Counted from the stretch's first letter, positions 1-9,244 are shown. The stretch is DNA of 64,000 nt from Caldalkalibacillus uzonensis (GCF_030814135.1 NZ_JAUSUQ010000001.1:124001-188000), one strand, 5' to 3'. A program made the numbers and translations. Notes: generated from the letters alone by a model not told the origin.

Positions 1-1
1 T

Positions 2-40
2 ATTATCCACTATGTGGCAGGAAAATGGCAAATGGTCTAG
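2..40 (+). CDS. miaA: C-terminal end of a gene cut by the window edge, probably miaA
   Basis: The first complete codon starts at 2 and an open frame runs to a TAG at 38-40, giving the last twelve residues IIHYVAGKWQMV. The only support for naming it is position: in most Bacillales miaA (tRNA dimethylallyltransferase, which modifies A37 of tRNAs reading UNN codons) lies immediately upstream of hfq on the same strand. The tail is too short to recognise by sequence, so the assignment is inference from gene order. Confidence 0.35.
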   Translation: MIHYVAGKWQMV

Positions 41-82
41 AATAAATTAAAGAAGGACTAAGATGAGGAGGAACATTATAAA

Positions 83-316
83 ATGAAACAGAATATTAAT
101 ATTCAGGATTTCTTCCTAAACCAAATCCGCAAAGAGAATATCCCCGTGACAGTCTACCTTGTCAATGGTTATCAACTGAGAGGTTTTGTTAGAGCTTTTG
201 ATAATTTCACGATTGTGATCGACTCTGAAGGAAAACAGCAACTTGTGTATAAACATGCCATTTCCACCTTTACACCAGCCCGTCCCGTATCCCTGCAAGC
301 CGAACAGGAAAAATAA
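83..316 (+). CDS. hfq: RNA chaperone Hfq
   Basis: A 77-residue Sm-fold protein that forms a ring hexamer binding U-rich sRNA and mRNA tails in the cytoplasm. The Sm1 region (about residues 8-50) and the Sm2 signature with YKHAIST (about 55-61) are intact, and the length fits Bacillus Hfq (about 73-80 residues). The start ATG at 83 follows a GAGGAGG box at 66-72. It lies just after the presumed miaA end and may be cotranscribed with it. The C-terminal tail is short, as is usual in Gram-positive bacteria. There is little doubt about the call. Confidence 0.95.
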   Translation: MKQNINIQDFFLNQIRKENIPVTVYLVNGYQLRGFVRAFDNFTIVIDSEGKQQLVYKHAISTFTPARPVSLQAEQEK

Positions 317-353
317 AAAGCCAATCAGGGTGAATAAAGGAGGTCTTGAGTCT

Positions 354-791
354 ATGAATATGTTTTTCCAAAACCAGATGGATCTCATGATCCGACCCAT
401 GCGTGAAGAGTTAACTCGTCACGGGTTTGTCGAGTTGAAAACACCGGAAGAAGTGGACGAAGCGTTCCAATCGGCTAAAGGTGTGGCACTGGTTGTCGTC
501 AACTCTGTGTGCGGCTGTGCTGCCGGATTGGCCCGTCCTGCAGCCGTTCATTCATTAAACTATGACAAAAAGCCTGATCACCTGTTTACCGTCTTTGCCG
601 GACAAGAGAAAGAAGCGACGGCCCGTGCCCGTGAATATTTTGAAGGTTATCCGCCTTCGTCCCCTTCTTTTGCTGTACTAAAGGATGGTAAGATTGTAGG
701 CATTGTCCAGCGTCATGAAATTGAGGACAATGACATGGAGAGCATTATTGCCAAGCTGCACGCCTTATATGACAAAGCCCATGAGGCTTAA
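354..791 (+). CDS. Bacilliredoxin, BrxA/BrxB (YphP/YqiW) family
   Basis: A 145-residue thioredoxin-fold protein with the family's Cys-Gly-Cys motif (SVCGCAAG, about residues 52-59). Bacilliredoxins remove bacillithiol from S-bacillithiolated proteins after oxidative stress in the cytosol of low-GC Gram-positive bacteria. The frame is open further upstream, but ATG 354 is chosen because AAAGGAGG at 337-344 is correctly spaced and the protein then has the family length (about 144). Whether it is the BrxA or BrxB paralogue cannot be decided here. It is followed by a clear terminator at 851. Confidence 0.9.
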   Translation: MNMFFQNQMDLMIRPMREELTRHGFVELKTPEEVDEAFQSAKGVALVVVNSVCGCAAGLARPAAVHSLNYDKKPDHLFTVFAGQEKEATARAREYFEGYPPSSPSFAVLKDGKIVGIVQRHEIEDNDMESIIAKLHALYDKAHEA

Positions 792-850
792 ATGGGTCTA
801 CAGAGTGAATGTTACAATGACGATCAGTAAAACTTGATTAAGATAAGAAG

Positions 851-883
851 AACCTTTGAGGCATGGACTCAAAGGTTTTTCTA
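851..883 (+). terminator. Rho-independent terminator after the bacilliredoxin gene
   Basis: Ten-base perfect stem AACCTTTGAG / CTCAAAGGTT with a 7-base loop, followed by TTTTTCT. It lies between the convergent bacilliredoxin and ywhD genes and may also serve the minus strand. Confidence 0.85.
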
Positions 884-957
884 TTTGTAGCAGACAAGCA
901 TATGGTACAGGCCTGCCTTACTCTGGTGTTTTCTCACCACTTAAGGTAAAAAATAAG

Positions 958-1476
958 CTAAGCTTCCAACTCTTGCTTTAGCTGTTCACTGGCGCGCTCC
1001 CACATCTCTTTGTTATGGCCTTGTAAGAATTCTTTCAGGATCTTTTTGGACTTGTCATCCATATGGGAGACTACAATTTTGCGTTTGATCGCTTTATCCA
1101 TGTTGTTGACATGTTCAGCCAAATTTTTATATCCGCGCCGTGCTTCCTTGTCAACCGTCATCTCGCAAGCAGCCACTCCCGCATAATAGGGGCCATCTTC
1201 ATTACGGTCCACTGTGACCCATACCACCCAGTAAGGACGGCCACCCGGTACCTCATCTTTATTGGGGAGAAATTTAATCCGTTTTTCCACTTCACTTCTG
1301 GCATGTAAAGCGCCCATATCCACATATGCTGTTTCATGATCCACATCAATGATGACAGGAGAAACATCGTTTAAACTCAACGTGCCTACACCAAATCCGC
1401 CATGTCCATCAGTTGAGTCATTATTCAGGATAGTAAACTGTGATTTGCCCTTTTTCTTATTGTTTAAAAGATCCAT
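958..1476 (-). CDS. ywhD: YwhD family protein of unknown function
   Basis: A 172-residue soluble protein matching the Bacillus YwhD family in length and in its N-terminal pattern (DGHGGFGVG, then VDMGALHARSEVE about residues 50-63). No transmembrane segment or signal peptide is visible, and no enzymatic motif is known to me for this family. The start at 1476 is preceded on the minus strand by AAGGGTG. It is a monocistronic unit convergent with the bacilliredoxin gene. The function is not assigned. Confidence 0.85.
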   Translation of the reverse strand: MDLLNNKKKGKSQFTILNNDSTDGHGGFGVGTLSLNDVSPVIIDVDHETAYVDMGALHARSEVEKRIKFLPNKDEVPGGRPYWVVWVTVDRNEDGPYYAGVAACEMTVDKEARRGYKNLAEHVNNMDKAIKRKIVVSHMDDKSKKILKEFLQGHNKEMWERASEQLKQELEA

Positions 1477-1700
1477 CGTTTTTCACCCTTTCACTCAGGA
1501 TAAAAATAGAACTCGCTTAATCATAGTGGTTGTGTATCTAAAACACAACCTCTTGTGGTTCATATTTTATCATATTTTTAAGCAGATACATATTGAGCCG
1601 GGAGAGATTGACGCAGAGGGGTAATGAAGAACGTACCTTGTGTCTGCTGGGTTGTCGCGATATAATAATTACAGAGCACTCCTTAAGGAGGGATGTTGAG

Positions 1701-2051
1701 ATGATTACCATTACGGAAAGCGCCAGTGCCAAAATTAAAGAAATGCTGGCCCAGGAAGAAGGAAGCCCATATCTGCGGATCGGTGTGACCTATGGTGGAT
1801 GCAGCGGGTTTACTTACGGCATGGGTTTTGACACAGAAAAAAATGATGACGATGACGTATTTGAACAACACGGCATCACCATTGTGGTGGATGCTGAAAG
1901 CAAAAAATATTTGGCTGGGACCAAAATTGACTATAAAGAAAATTTAATGGGTGGCGGGTTCACCATTGACAATCCTAATGCAACTGTCACCTGTGGTTGC
2001 GGCACTTCATTCCGTACGGCTGATGATGCTGGCAAGCCGGAAGAGTGCTGA
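1701..2051 (+). CDS. erpA: A-type iron-sulfur carrier (HesB/IscA/ErpA family, YutM-like)
   Basis: A 116-residue protein with the three A-type carrier cysteines in the usual arrangement: GGCSGF (about residue 34) and CGCGTSF (about 99-105). The C-terminal tail ending AGKPEEC is typical of Bacillus YutM. These proteins receive Fe-S clusters from the SUF machinery and pass them to apo-enzymes. ATG 1701 is chosen over upstream in-frame starts because AAGGAGGG at 1685-1692 is well placed. The gene stands alone and is followed by a terminator. Confidence 0.9.
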   Translation: MITITESASAKIKEMLAQEEGSPYLRIGVTYGGCSGFTYGMGFDTEKNDDDDVFEQHGITIVVDAESKKYLAGTKIDYKENLMGGGFTIDNPNATVTCGCGTSFRTADDAGKPEEC

Positions 2052-2081
2052 TACAATGTTAATCCAATGATATGACATTGT

Positions 2082-2128
2082 TAGCCTTCCTATACTCCTG
2101 CTCTGGAGGGGAGGGCTTTAAATTTTTT
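2082..2128 (+). terminator. Terminator after the A-type carrier gene
   Basis: Long hairpin with outer arms AGCCTTCC / GGAGGGCT and an inner CTCC / GGAG helix, followed by an ATTTTTT tail. It sits between erpA and the UPF0182 gene. Confidence 0.7.
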
Positions 2129-2166
2129 GCTCAGTCATTACTGGGGGAACAGGGGGAAGCAGTGCT

Positions 2167-4992
2167 TTGAAGTTTAAAGTTTATCATAATGAAGATTTTA
2201 AGCCAAAACTAAACTTGAATAAGAAAAAAACATTCTGGACCGGTGTAGTTGTACTTCTCATTATACTGTTTATCGTGAGTGATCTGGGGATTGCTTTAGT
2301 AAGCGAATATATTTGGATGGATTCATTGGGTTTTAGCGATGTTTTTGTTACTATTTTTTCAGCACGGATACTCTTGTTTGCTGTTGGCTTTCTGTTGTTT
2401 AGCTGTACGCTGTTTTTGACTCTGCTGGGCATCAGGCGGGCATATGTGCGCAACTTTCAACCGGATGAATTACCGTTTGTGTTTCGTCACAGTAAGCTGT
2501 TTTTCCTCAGCAGCTGGGGACTGTCCTTTTTATATGGCTTGATAGGTTCAAGCATTGTGCAGGGGTTAGGCTGGGAAAGATTTTTAACTTACCAGCATCA
2601 GGTTCCTTTTCAGGTGAGTGATCCCGTCTTCGGTCATGACGTAGCCTTCTATGTGTATACCCTGCCTTTCTGGAATTTTGTTGTCAGTTCACTCTTAGGC
2701 TTGATTGTCGTCATTTTAATCATTCAAGGCAGTGCCTACGGGATATCAAAGTTGTATTGGACAGACTGGGGAGCCAGAGTGCAGCTCATGCTGAGCGTGC
2801 TGTTATTCGGTGTGGTTTTGGGGGCCAAACATTTTTTGGGTCGCTATGATACGCTCTTAAGCGATACCATAAATGGCTTTCAACAGAAGAGTGTGGTTTA
2901 TGGCGTAAGCTACACTGACGCTGTGATTAATATTCCTTTGGCCTACGTGCTTGCTGCCTTGCCGATTATCTCTGCCTTAGCTGTCATTGCCGGTTTATCT
3001 AGGCGCAACTGGCGCTTGTTAGTGGCCGGTCCGGCACTGTACGTGATTGTATTATTGTTCGGCCAACTGGCAGCATGGGGCGTGCAGCAATTTATGGTCA
3101 CGCCCAACGAGTTTCACCGTGAAGAACCCTATCTTGAACATAATTTAATTTTTACCAGGCAAGCGTATGGCTTAGATAACATTAACCAACAGGTTCATCC
3201 GGGCACGGGGACAATCTCTGGGGATTTGGTGGAGAGAAACAGCCTTACTTTGGATAATGTGCGCATTAATGACGCCAGACCTCTCCTTGATGTCTATAAC
3301 CAGATCCAATCATTTCGCACCTATTACCAGTTTAATGATGTGGACGTAGACCGCTATATGATTGATGGGGAATATCAGCAAGTGTTTATTGGGGCCAGGG
3401 AGTTAAACACAGATCAATTGCCTTCCCAGGCCCAAACATGGGTGAACCGGACGCTGCGCTACACACATGGATACGGTATTGCCGCCAGTCATGTGAATGA
3501 AGTGACGCCTCAGGGTCAGCCGGAATTTTTGGTTAAAAATCTGCCCCCTGAAGGCAGTCCGGAGATAACCCGGCCGCAGATCTACTTTGGGGAGCAGGTA
3601 TATCCCCATGTCATTATTAACACAAAAGTGGATGAGTTTAATTATCCTGAAGGAGAATCCAACGTCACTTACCGCTATACAGCCGATACAGGTATTCCCA
3701 TGACCCGGCTCAACCGTTTTATTTATGCCTGGGAGGAAGGATCACCGCGTATCTTTATTTCCGGTTTGATCAACCAAGAGAGTCAACTGCTCAGAAAGCG
3801 GAACATTATGGAGCGGCTTAACGCCATTGCCCCCTTCCTGACGTATGATCAAGATCCGTACATTGTGGTGCGTGATGATGGTACTCTGATCTGGATTGTA
3901 GATGCTTACACGACAACCCGTCAATACCCTTATGCTGAACCGGTGGGAGCAGGCTTCAATTATATCCGCAACCCGATCAAAGCAGTTGTGGATGCCTACA
4001 CTGGTGAAGTGCATTTTTATGTTGTTGACCCAGATGATCCGTTGTGGCAAACATATGCTAACATTTTCCCGGATTTGTTTACCGAAGAGATACCAGAGGA
4101 TATCCAGGCCCATTTCCGTTACCCCGTTAATATGTTCACCTATCAGGCAGAGATCTTTCGAACCTATCATATGAGTGATTTGGAAGTGTTCTACAACCGG
4201 GAGGATATGTGGGCCTTTCCTACAGAGAAATATTATGATCAAGACATTATCATGGAACCTTACTATATTACCATGCAGCTTCCCGATGAGGAGCGGGAAG
4301 AATTTATCCTCATGCAGCCATTCACCCCAAATAACAGGCAAAACATGATTGCCTGGTTGGCTGCCAGGAATGATGGAGAAAATTATGGTGAACTGCTCTT
4401 GTACCGTTTTCCCAAACAACGGACCGTGTACGGACCGCAACAGATTGAAAACCGGATAAACCAAGATCCTTATATCTCTCAACAATTAAATCTTTGGTCC
4501 CAAGGCGGCTCACGGACCATCAGAGGCAATTTGTTGGTGATTCCCATAGAGGATACACTTCTCTACGTCGAGCCTGTCTATATTGAATCCGATTCTCGCA
4601 GCTCCTTGCCTGAAGTAGGCAAGATCATTGTTGCTTACCAGGATTACATTGTGATGGAAGACACCTTTGCAGAAGCGATTGAACGTCTAGTGGAAATGGA
4701 AGCAGGGGCTGTCCGGCCCGATGGAGCACAACCTGGGCAAGACGAGCAAACACCATTGATCGTGACTGCCGAATCCTTGGTGGAACAATTAGCTGATCTG
4801 TTTGAGTCTTATCGGAACGCCATGGCAGCAGGGCAATGGGAGCAAGCAGGCCGGATGATGACGGAGATTGAAAAGCAACTGGCGGATTGGAAGCGTCAGC
4901 AAGGAGGGGGTGAAACGGGCTCCGACGAAGCAGCTGAAACGGACGATGAAGAAGCTGAATCTGCAACTGGACAGGAAACAGAGGTTGAGTAG
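2167..4992 (+). CDS. UPF0182 family large integral membrane protein
   Basis: A 941-residue protein. The first third holds about seven hydrophobic segments (roughly residues 20-45, 60-85, 105-130, 165-190, 205-225, 255-275, 285-310). A long extracytoplasmic domain rich in aromatic and acidic residues follows, with a strongly acidic low-complexity tail after about residue 890. Architecture and length fit UPF0182, a conserved family of unknown function found in many Firmicutes, actinobacteria and cyanobacteria. The apparent start is TTG 2167 with GGGGGAAG upstream. The acidic tail is unusual in extent and fits a surface protein facing alkaline or saline surroundings (inference). Confidence 0.85.
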   Translation: MKFKVYHNEDFKPKLNLNKKKTFWTGVVVLLIILFIVSDLGIALVSEYIWMDSLGFSDVFVTIFSARILLFAVGFLLFSCTLFLTLLGIRRAYVRNFQPDELPFVFRHSKLFFLSSWGLSFLYGLIGSSIVQGLGWERFLTYQHQVPFQVSDPVFGHDVAFYVYTLPFWNFVVSSLLGLIVVILIIQGSAYGISKLYWTDWGARVQLMLSVLLFGVVLGAKHFLGRYDTLLSDTINGFQQKSVVYGVSYTDAVINIPLAYVLAALPIISALAVIAGLSRRNWRLLVAGPALYVIVLLFGQLAAWGVQQFMVTPNEFHREEPYLEHNLIFTRQAYGLDNINQQVHPGTGTISGDLVERNSLTLDNVRINDARPLLDVYNQIQSFRTYYQFNDVDVDRYMIDGEYQQVFIGARELNTDQLPSQAQTWVNRTLRYTHGYGIAASHVNEVTPQGQPEFLVKNLPPEGSPEITRPQIYFGEQVYPHVIINTKVDEFNYPEGESNVTYRYTADTGIPMTRLNRFIYAWEEGSPRIFISGLINQESQLLRKRNIMERLNAIAPFLTYDQDPYIVVRDDGTLIWIVDAYTTTRQYPYAEPVGAGFNYIRNPIKAVVDAYTGEVHFYVVDPDDPLWQTYANIFPDLFTEEIPEDIQAHFRYPVNMFTYQAEIFRTYHMSDLEVFYNREDMWAFPTEKYYDQDIIMEPYYITMQLPDEEREEFILMQPFTPNNRQNMIAWLAARNDGENYGELLLYRFPKQRTVYGPQQIENRINQDPYISQQLNLWSQGGSRTIRGNLLVIPIEDTLLYVEPVYIESDSRSSLPEVGKIIVAYQDYIVMEDTFAEAIERLVEMEAGAVRPDGAQPGQDEQTPLIVTAESLVEQLADLFESYRNAMAAGQWEQAGRMMTEIEKQLADWKRQQGGGETGSDEAAETDDEEAESATGQETEVE

Positions 4993-5067
4993 TAGGCGGA
5001 GAATGTACGCATGTTTTGAGTAAACATCTATGTCTCTTTAAAGCTTAAGCGTATAGACTATGTTTTT

Positions 5068-5099
5068 ATGCCCTGAACTCTACAAAGTCAGGGCATCTT
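5068..5099 (+). terminator. Terminator after the UPF0182 gene
   Basis: Nine-base stem ATGCCCTGA / TCAGGGCAT with an 11-base loop, followed by CTTTAG. The U-tract is weak but the position after the gene fits. Confidence 0.65.
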
Positions 5100-5210
5100 T
5101 AGTTGACATAATCTTAAATTATGATGAATTTAACTAGAATTAATAAAATAATGTTAATACGATCAAAATAAATAAATTTTATAAACAAAACAAAAAATAT
5201 TATTTTTCTC

Positions 5211-5240
5211 TAGACAAAGTATAGGAATATCGTTTATAAT
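5211..5240 (+). promoter_or_regulatory. Sigma-A promoter of the LacI/TRAP operon
   Basis: TAGACA at 5211-5216 and TATAAT at 5235-5240 with 18 bp between them. The palindromic operator begins one base after the -10 box, so a bound repressor would cover the start site. Confidence 0.65.
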
Positions 5241-5241
5241 T

Positions 5242-5283
5242 CAGTTAAACGATTAGCTAATCGTTTAGCTAATCGTTTAACTG
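5242..5283 (+). promoter_or_regulatory. 42-bp palindromic operator for the adjacent LacI-family regulator
   Basis: Perfect inverted repeat with 16-bp arms, CAGTTAAACGATTAGC and GCTAATCGTTTAACTG, around a 10-bp centre. The left arm and centre also form a nested 22-bp palindrome (5246-5267), and the 11-mer CTAATCGTTTA occurs twice in direct orientation. Together they give three half-sites spaced about one and a half helical turns apart, which would allow two overlapping dimer positions. Placement just downstream of the -10 box indicates repression and autoregulation by the LacI protein at 5300. Confidence 0.8.
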
Positions 5284-5299
5284 GAAAAGGAGTGTAAGA

Positions 5300-6316
5300 T
5301 TGGGGATGGCAACGATAAAAGACGTAGCCAGAAAGGCTGGAGTATCAGTGGCAACTGTCTCTGCAGTTATCAATAAATCAAAATATGTAAGCGATGATTT
5401 AAAGCAACGGGTTCAACAAGCCATTGAAGACTTGGGATACCGTCCCAACAGAGTAGCTCGTTCTTTAAAAAGAAAAGAAAGCAATATCATAGGGATTACA
5501 GTGACAGAAATCACCAATCCGTTCTATCCGCTGATGTTAGAAGGGGTTGAGGACAACGCTATAAATGAGGGTTATAATGTGATGCTCTGTACTACTGGAG
5601 ATGATGAAGAGAAAGAATACCTATTATTGGAGTCTATGATAGACCAGGGCGTAGACGGTGTTATTCTGGCTACAATTGATGATTTGAATTCCAAGGCTCT
5701 TAAACTGGTCCAAAAAGAAGGTATCCCACATGTTCTTATAAATCGTGCCCCCGAAAACTATACAGGTAGCCTTGTTTGTGTTGATAGTTATAAAGTTGGA
5801 CAGATAGCTACTAAACATCTTCTACAACTCGGGCATACACAGATTGGCTTCATCGGTGGTAACCGTCAAAACAGCAAATCAAGGGAAAAAGGGTACCAAG
5901 CTATGTTAGCAAGTCATAACATTCCTGTCAATCCTTCCTGGATCATCGATGGAGAATATAGCATGGAGAAGACTTATGAAAAAATCACTAAGTTAATGCA
6001 AACTTCTCGCACAATTCCTACTGCTTTTTTTGCCGCCAGTGATTTAATGGCTTTTGGTGCAGCTAAAGCACTACTTGATAATGGTTATACAATCCCAGGT
6101 GATATTTCAATAGTCGGATCTGATAATATTGATTTTTCGGAGGACTTTAGAGTGCCATTAACTACTGTCGATGTCCAAAAATACGAGATCGGCAAACTGG
6201 GATGTGAACTTCTTCTCAACCATATTACCAGAAAAGAGGAGGTGAGCCACCAAAAAATTATTTTAGAACCTTCGTTAGTACTAAGGGAAAGTAGTGGAGC
6301 AGTCAGAAAAAAATAA
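5300..6316 (+). CDS. LacI-family transcriptional regulator, local repressor of the catabolic operon
   Basis: A 338-residue protein with an N-terminal LacI helix-turn-helix (IKDVARKAGVSVATVSAVIN, about residues 6-25), the hinge region near 50-60, and a periplasmic-binding-protein-like effector domain (about 62-330). TTG 5300 is 7 bases after AAAGGAG and is preferred; ATG 5306 is also possible. It is the first gene of the operon, and the next gene starts within about 20 bases. The effector is probably a CoA-pathway acid or its thioester rather than a sugar, judging from the genes it precedes, which is unusual for this family (inference). Confidence 0.9.
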   Translation: MGMATIKDVARKAGVSVATVSAVINKSKYVSDDLKQRVQQAIEDLGYRPNRVARSLKRKESNIIGITVTEITNPFYPLMLEGVEDNAINEGYNVMLCTTGDDEEKEYLLLESMIDQGVDGVILATIDDLNSKALKLVQKEGIPHVLINRAPENYTGSLVCVDSYKVGQIATKHLLQLGHTQIGFIGGNRQNSKSREKGYQAMLASHNIPVNPSWIIDGEYSMEKTYEKITKLMQTSRTIPTAFFAASDLMAFGAAKALLDNGYTIPGDISIVGSDNIDFSEDFRVPLTTVDVQKYEIGKLGCELLLNHITRKEEVSHQKIILEPSLVLRESSGAVRKK

Positions 6317-6336
6317 TGTTGGAAAGGGGAACAAAG

Positions 6337-7515
6337 ATGAAGGATGTTGTTATTGCTGGGTACGCTAGAACACCTATCGGGACAATGGGGGGCAGCTTAA
6401 AGGATGTTCATGCTGCAGATTTAGGGGCCATTACAGTCAAAGAAGCACTTAAACGTTCGGAAATTGAAGCTGGATTAATAGATGAGGTTATTATCGGCTG
6501 TGTGGGGCAAATTGCTGAAAATGCTTTCATCGCGAGGATGGTTGCCCTAAAAGCTGGACTTCCTACCAGTAGTAACGCCTATGCGGTTAACCGCTTATGC
6601 GGATCGGGATTACAAGCAATTAACAGCGCTGTGCAGCTAATTCAGACCGGTCATGCTGACGTGGTGGTTGCTGGTGGGACGGAAAACATGGATCAATATC
6701 CATATTATATTCGCAAGGGGCGTTATGGCTATCGATTTGGTCATGATCAATTAGAGGACGGTTTGTTAACAGCTTTAACAGACCCATTTGGTCACTATGC
6801 CATGGGAGTTACAGCAGAAATTGTAGCCAAACGATTTGGTATCAGTAGAGAGGAGCAGGATCAATTTGCCTTTGAAAGTATTCAAAAAGCTATTCATGCC
6901 ATAGACAATGGGTATTTCCAGGAACAGATCGTCCCTGTTGAAGTAAAAGGTCGCAAAGGCGATGTCACCATTTTCGATCAAGATGAACATCCTCGCCGAG
7001 GAACCAGTTTAGAAAAGCTGGCTAAACTTAAGCCCGCTTTTGAAAAAAACGGCACTGTAACAGCAGGTAATTCATCAGGTATCAATGATGGTGCAGCCGC
7101 ATTGGTATTGATGTCCAGGGAAAAAGCAGAAGAACTTGGCATTAAACCTGTAGCTGTTGTTAGAGAACAAGCGGTGGCGGGGGTTGATCCAGAAATTATG
7201 GGTATTGGTCCTGCACCGGCTGTAAGAAAGGTACTTAGTAAAGCGGGTTTAACGTTAGATGATATTGATCTTGTCGAGCTTAATGAAGCATTTGCGGCCC
7301 AAGCCGTTGCAGTTATCAAAGATCTTGAGCTAGATCCAGATAAAGTAAATGTCAATGGCGGAGCCATTGCTTTAGGACATCCAATTGGAGCTACTGGTGC
7401 CATCATTACCATTAAGCTATTGGAAGAGTTAAAAAGACGTCAATTAAAGCAGGGCATTTGCACCATGTGTATTGGAGGCGGTCAGGGTATAGCAACAATA
7501 TTCGAAATGGAATAA
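6337..7515 (+). CDS. Thiolase (acetyl-CoA acetyltransferase type)
   Basis: A 392-residue thiolase that cleaves 3-ketoacyl-CoA with CoA (or condenses two acetyl-CoA). The nucleophilic Cys lies in NRLCGSGLQAI (about residue 90). The catalytic His is in GGAIALGHPIGATGA near the C-terminus, and the second Cys is in MCIGGGQG. Length matches the 390-393 residues typical of the family. ATG 6337 is chosen over ATG 6316 because the sequence then begins MKDVVIAGYARTPIG like family members and GGAAAGGGG is properly spaced. The gene nearly abuts lacI, indicating cotranscription. Confidence 0.93.
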   Translation: MKDVVIAGYARTPIGTMGGSLKDVHAADLGAITVKEALKRSEIEAGLIDEVIIGCVGQIAENAFIARMVALKAGLPTSSNAYAVNRLCGSGLQAINSAVQLIQTGHADVVVAGGTENMDQYPYYIRKGRYGYRFGHDQLEDGLLTALTDPFGHYAMGVTAEIVAKRFGISREEQDQFAFESIQKAIHAIDNGYFQEQIVPVEVKGRKGDVTIFDQDEHPRRGTSLEKLAKLKPAFEKNGTVTAGNSSGINDGAAALVLMSREKAEELGIKPVAVVREQAVAGVDPEIMGIGPAPAVRKVLSKAGLTLDDIDLVELNEAFAAQAVAVIKDLELDPDKVNVNGGAIALGHPIGATGAIITIKLLEELKRRQLKQGICTMCIGGGQGIATIFEME

Positions 7516-7571
7516 TTTAACAGATTATATAGTCTGCAATAAGCAAAATACGCTAGAGGGGATGTGACTGG

Positions 7572-8312
7572 ATGATAACGCTTAATGGCAAAGTAGCCAT
7601 CGTAACAGGTGCTGCAAGGGGATTAGGAAAAGGTATTGCTGAAAAACTGGCAAGTCTGGGGGCCTATGTTGTTGTCAGTGATGTCAACAAGGAAGGAGCT
7701 CAAGACACTGTTACAGACATCAAACAAAATGGGGGGCGAGCAGAAGCTTTCTTATGCAATGTTGCTAATGTTGATGAGGCAAGGGAGCTCATTCATTCTA
7801 CCGTACGCAAACATGGTCATCTAGATATTTTGATTAACAATGCCGGTATTAACAGAGATGCTATGTTACACAAGATGACACAAGATCAGTGGAGTGAAGT
7901 GATTGCGGTCAATTTAAACGGTGTTTTTAATACAATGCAGCCCGCCAGCGTCATCATGAGAGAACAAGAATATGGAAGGATTGTTAATATTTCTTCCGCC
8001 AGCTGGTTAGGCAATATTGGGCAAGCCAATTATGCTGCTGCTAAAGCCGGAGTAGTAGGCATAACAAAAACGGCTGCTCGAGAATTGGCCAAAAAAAATA
8101 TTACTGTCAATGCTATTTGTCCGGGCTTCATTGACACAGATATGACAAGAGGAGTTCCAGAAAAAGTGTGGGAAATGATGATATCGAAGATCCCAATGGG
8201 CAGGGCAGGAAAACCGGAAGATGTAGCCAATTGCATTGCTTTTTTAGTTTCTGACCATGCATCTTACATCACCGGAGAAGTGATCAATGTAGGAGGAGGT
8301 ATGGTTTTATGA
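7572..8312 (+). CDS. Short-chain dehydrogenase/reductase (FabG / acetoacetyl-CoA reductase / 3-hydroxyacid dehydrogenase type)
   Basis: A 246-residue Rossmann-fold enzyme with TGAARGLGKG (cofactor binding, about residues 12-21), NNAG (about 91), the catalytic Ser in SSASW and the Tyr-x3-Lys pair in ANYAAAKAG (about 155-163). It should interconvert a 3-hydroxy and a 3-oxo compound using NAD(P). AGGGGATG precedes ATG 7572. It overlaps the next gene by 4 bases (ATGA), implying translational coupling. Sequence alone does not tell whether the substrate is free acid or thioester. Confidence 0.9.
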   Translation: MITLNGKVAIVTGAARGLGKGIAEKLASLGAYVVVSDVNKEGAQDTVTDIKQNGGRAEAFLCNVANVDEARELIHSTVRKHGHLDILINNAGINRDAMLHKMTQDQWSEVIAVNLNGVFNTMQPASVIMREQEYGRIVNISSASWLGNIGQANYAAAKAGVVGITKTAARELAKKNITVNAICPGFIDTDMTRGVPEKVWEMMISKIPMGRAGKPEDVANCIAFLVSDHASYITGEVINVGGGMVL

Positions 8313-9232
8313 GCCTTCAACTAGATAAAGTGAAGCACGGTAGAACGAGTGAATCCGGAATTAATCAAGTGTCAGTTATAGGAAGTGGGTTAATGGGATC
8401 CGGTATTGCTCAAGTTATTGCCGAGGCGGGATATCCTGTTCAGTTGATTGACATCAGTAGCGAACGTTTGCAATTGGCTCTAGACAACATAACAAATAAT
8501 CTGGAGCGCAAACAGAAAAAAGGGAAATGCTCAAAAGAACATGCCGAGCAAACATTACAGCGAATAAACGGATCGGTGGTGCTTGATTCTGTTTGTCAAA
8601 CAGAGTTGGTCATTGAAGCGGTCCCAGAGGAAATGAACATTAAAAAGGAAATCTTCAGAGAAGTGGACAGTAGAGTAGCTGAAAATACAATTATTGCCTC
8701 AAATACATCTGGACTGTCAATAGCTGCCTTGGGTTCTGTCACGAAGCAGCCTGAGAAAGTAATCGGGTTACACTTTTTCTATCCAGCGCCGGTCATGAAA
8801 CTGGTTGAGGTGATTCCTTCCTTAATAACATCACAAGCCACCTATGAATCGTGTGTATCATTTATCTATTCCATTGGTAAAGAGCCTGTAAAATGTCCCG
8901 ATTATCCAGGATTTCTTGTCAACCGAATCTTAATTCCAATGGTTAATGAGGCAATCTATTGTGTAATGGAAGGATCCTCACCAGAAGACATTGACAGGGC
9001 GATGACACTTGGAGCGAATCACAAAATGGGACCTATTACATTGGCCGATTTTGTCGGATTAGATGTGTTGCTAGCAACAATGGAAGGATTGTATGAAGGC
9101 TATAGTGACTCGAAGTACCGGCCATGTCCACTGTTAAAGAAGATGGTTGAATCAGGTAATTTAGGACGTAAAACCGGTCGTGGTTTCTATATTTATGAAA
9201 AGTCTGGAAAAATCATCAAGTCTGCTATCTAG
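8309..9232 (+). CDS. 3-hydroxyacyl-CoA dehydrogenase
   Basis: A 307-residue enzyme. The N-terminal NAD-binding domain has GSGLMGSGIAQ (about residues 26-36). Family motifs EAVPEE, ASNTSGLSI and the catalytic-His segment GLHFFYPAPVM (about 150-160) are present, followed by the C-terminal helical dimer domain with YPGFLVNRIL. It oxidises (S)-3-hydroxyacyl-CoA to the 3-keto thioester. The N-terminus carries about 20 extra residues before the Rossmann fold. The start overlaps the SDR stop codon. No enoyl-CoA hydratase accompanies it, so the pathway probably enters at the hydroxy level. Confidence 0.92.
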   Translation: MSLQLDKVKHGRTSESGINQVSVIGSGLMGSGIAQVIAEAGYPVQLIDISSERLQLALDNITNNLERKQKKGKCSKEHAEQTLQRINGSVVLDSVCQTELVIEAVPEEMNIKKEIFREVDSRVAENTIIASNTSGLSIAALGSVTKQPEKVIGLHFFYPAPVMKLVEVIPSLITSQATYESCVSFIYSIGKEPVKCPDYPGFLVNRILIPMVNEAIYCVMEGSSPEDIDRAMTLGANHKMGPITLADFVGLDVLLATMEGLYEGYSDSKYRPCPLLKKMVESGNLGRKTGRGFYIYEKSGKIIKSAI

Positions 9233-9244
9233 GAGGAAAGTTAC

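Noticed and set aside
3742-4485. A 247-codon minus-strand frame inside the UPF0182 gene
   Set aside because: It is an antisense shadow of a strongly conserved coding region, with no ribosome binding site or recognisable domain.
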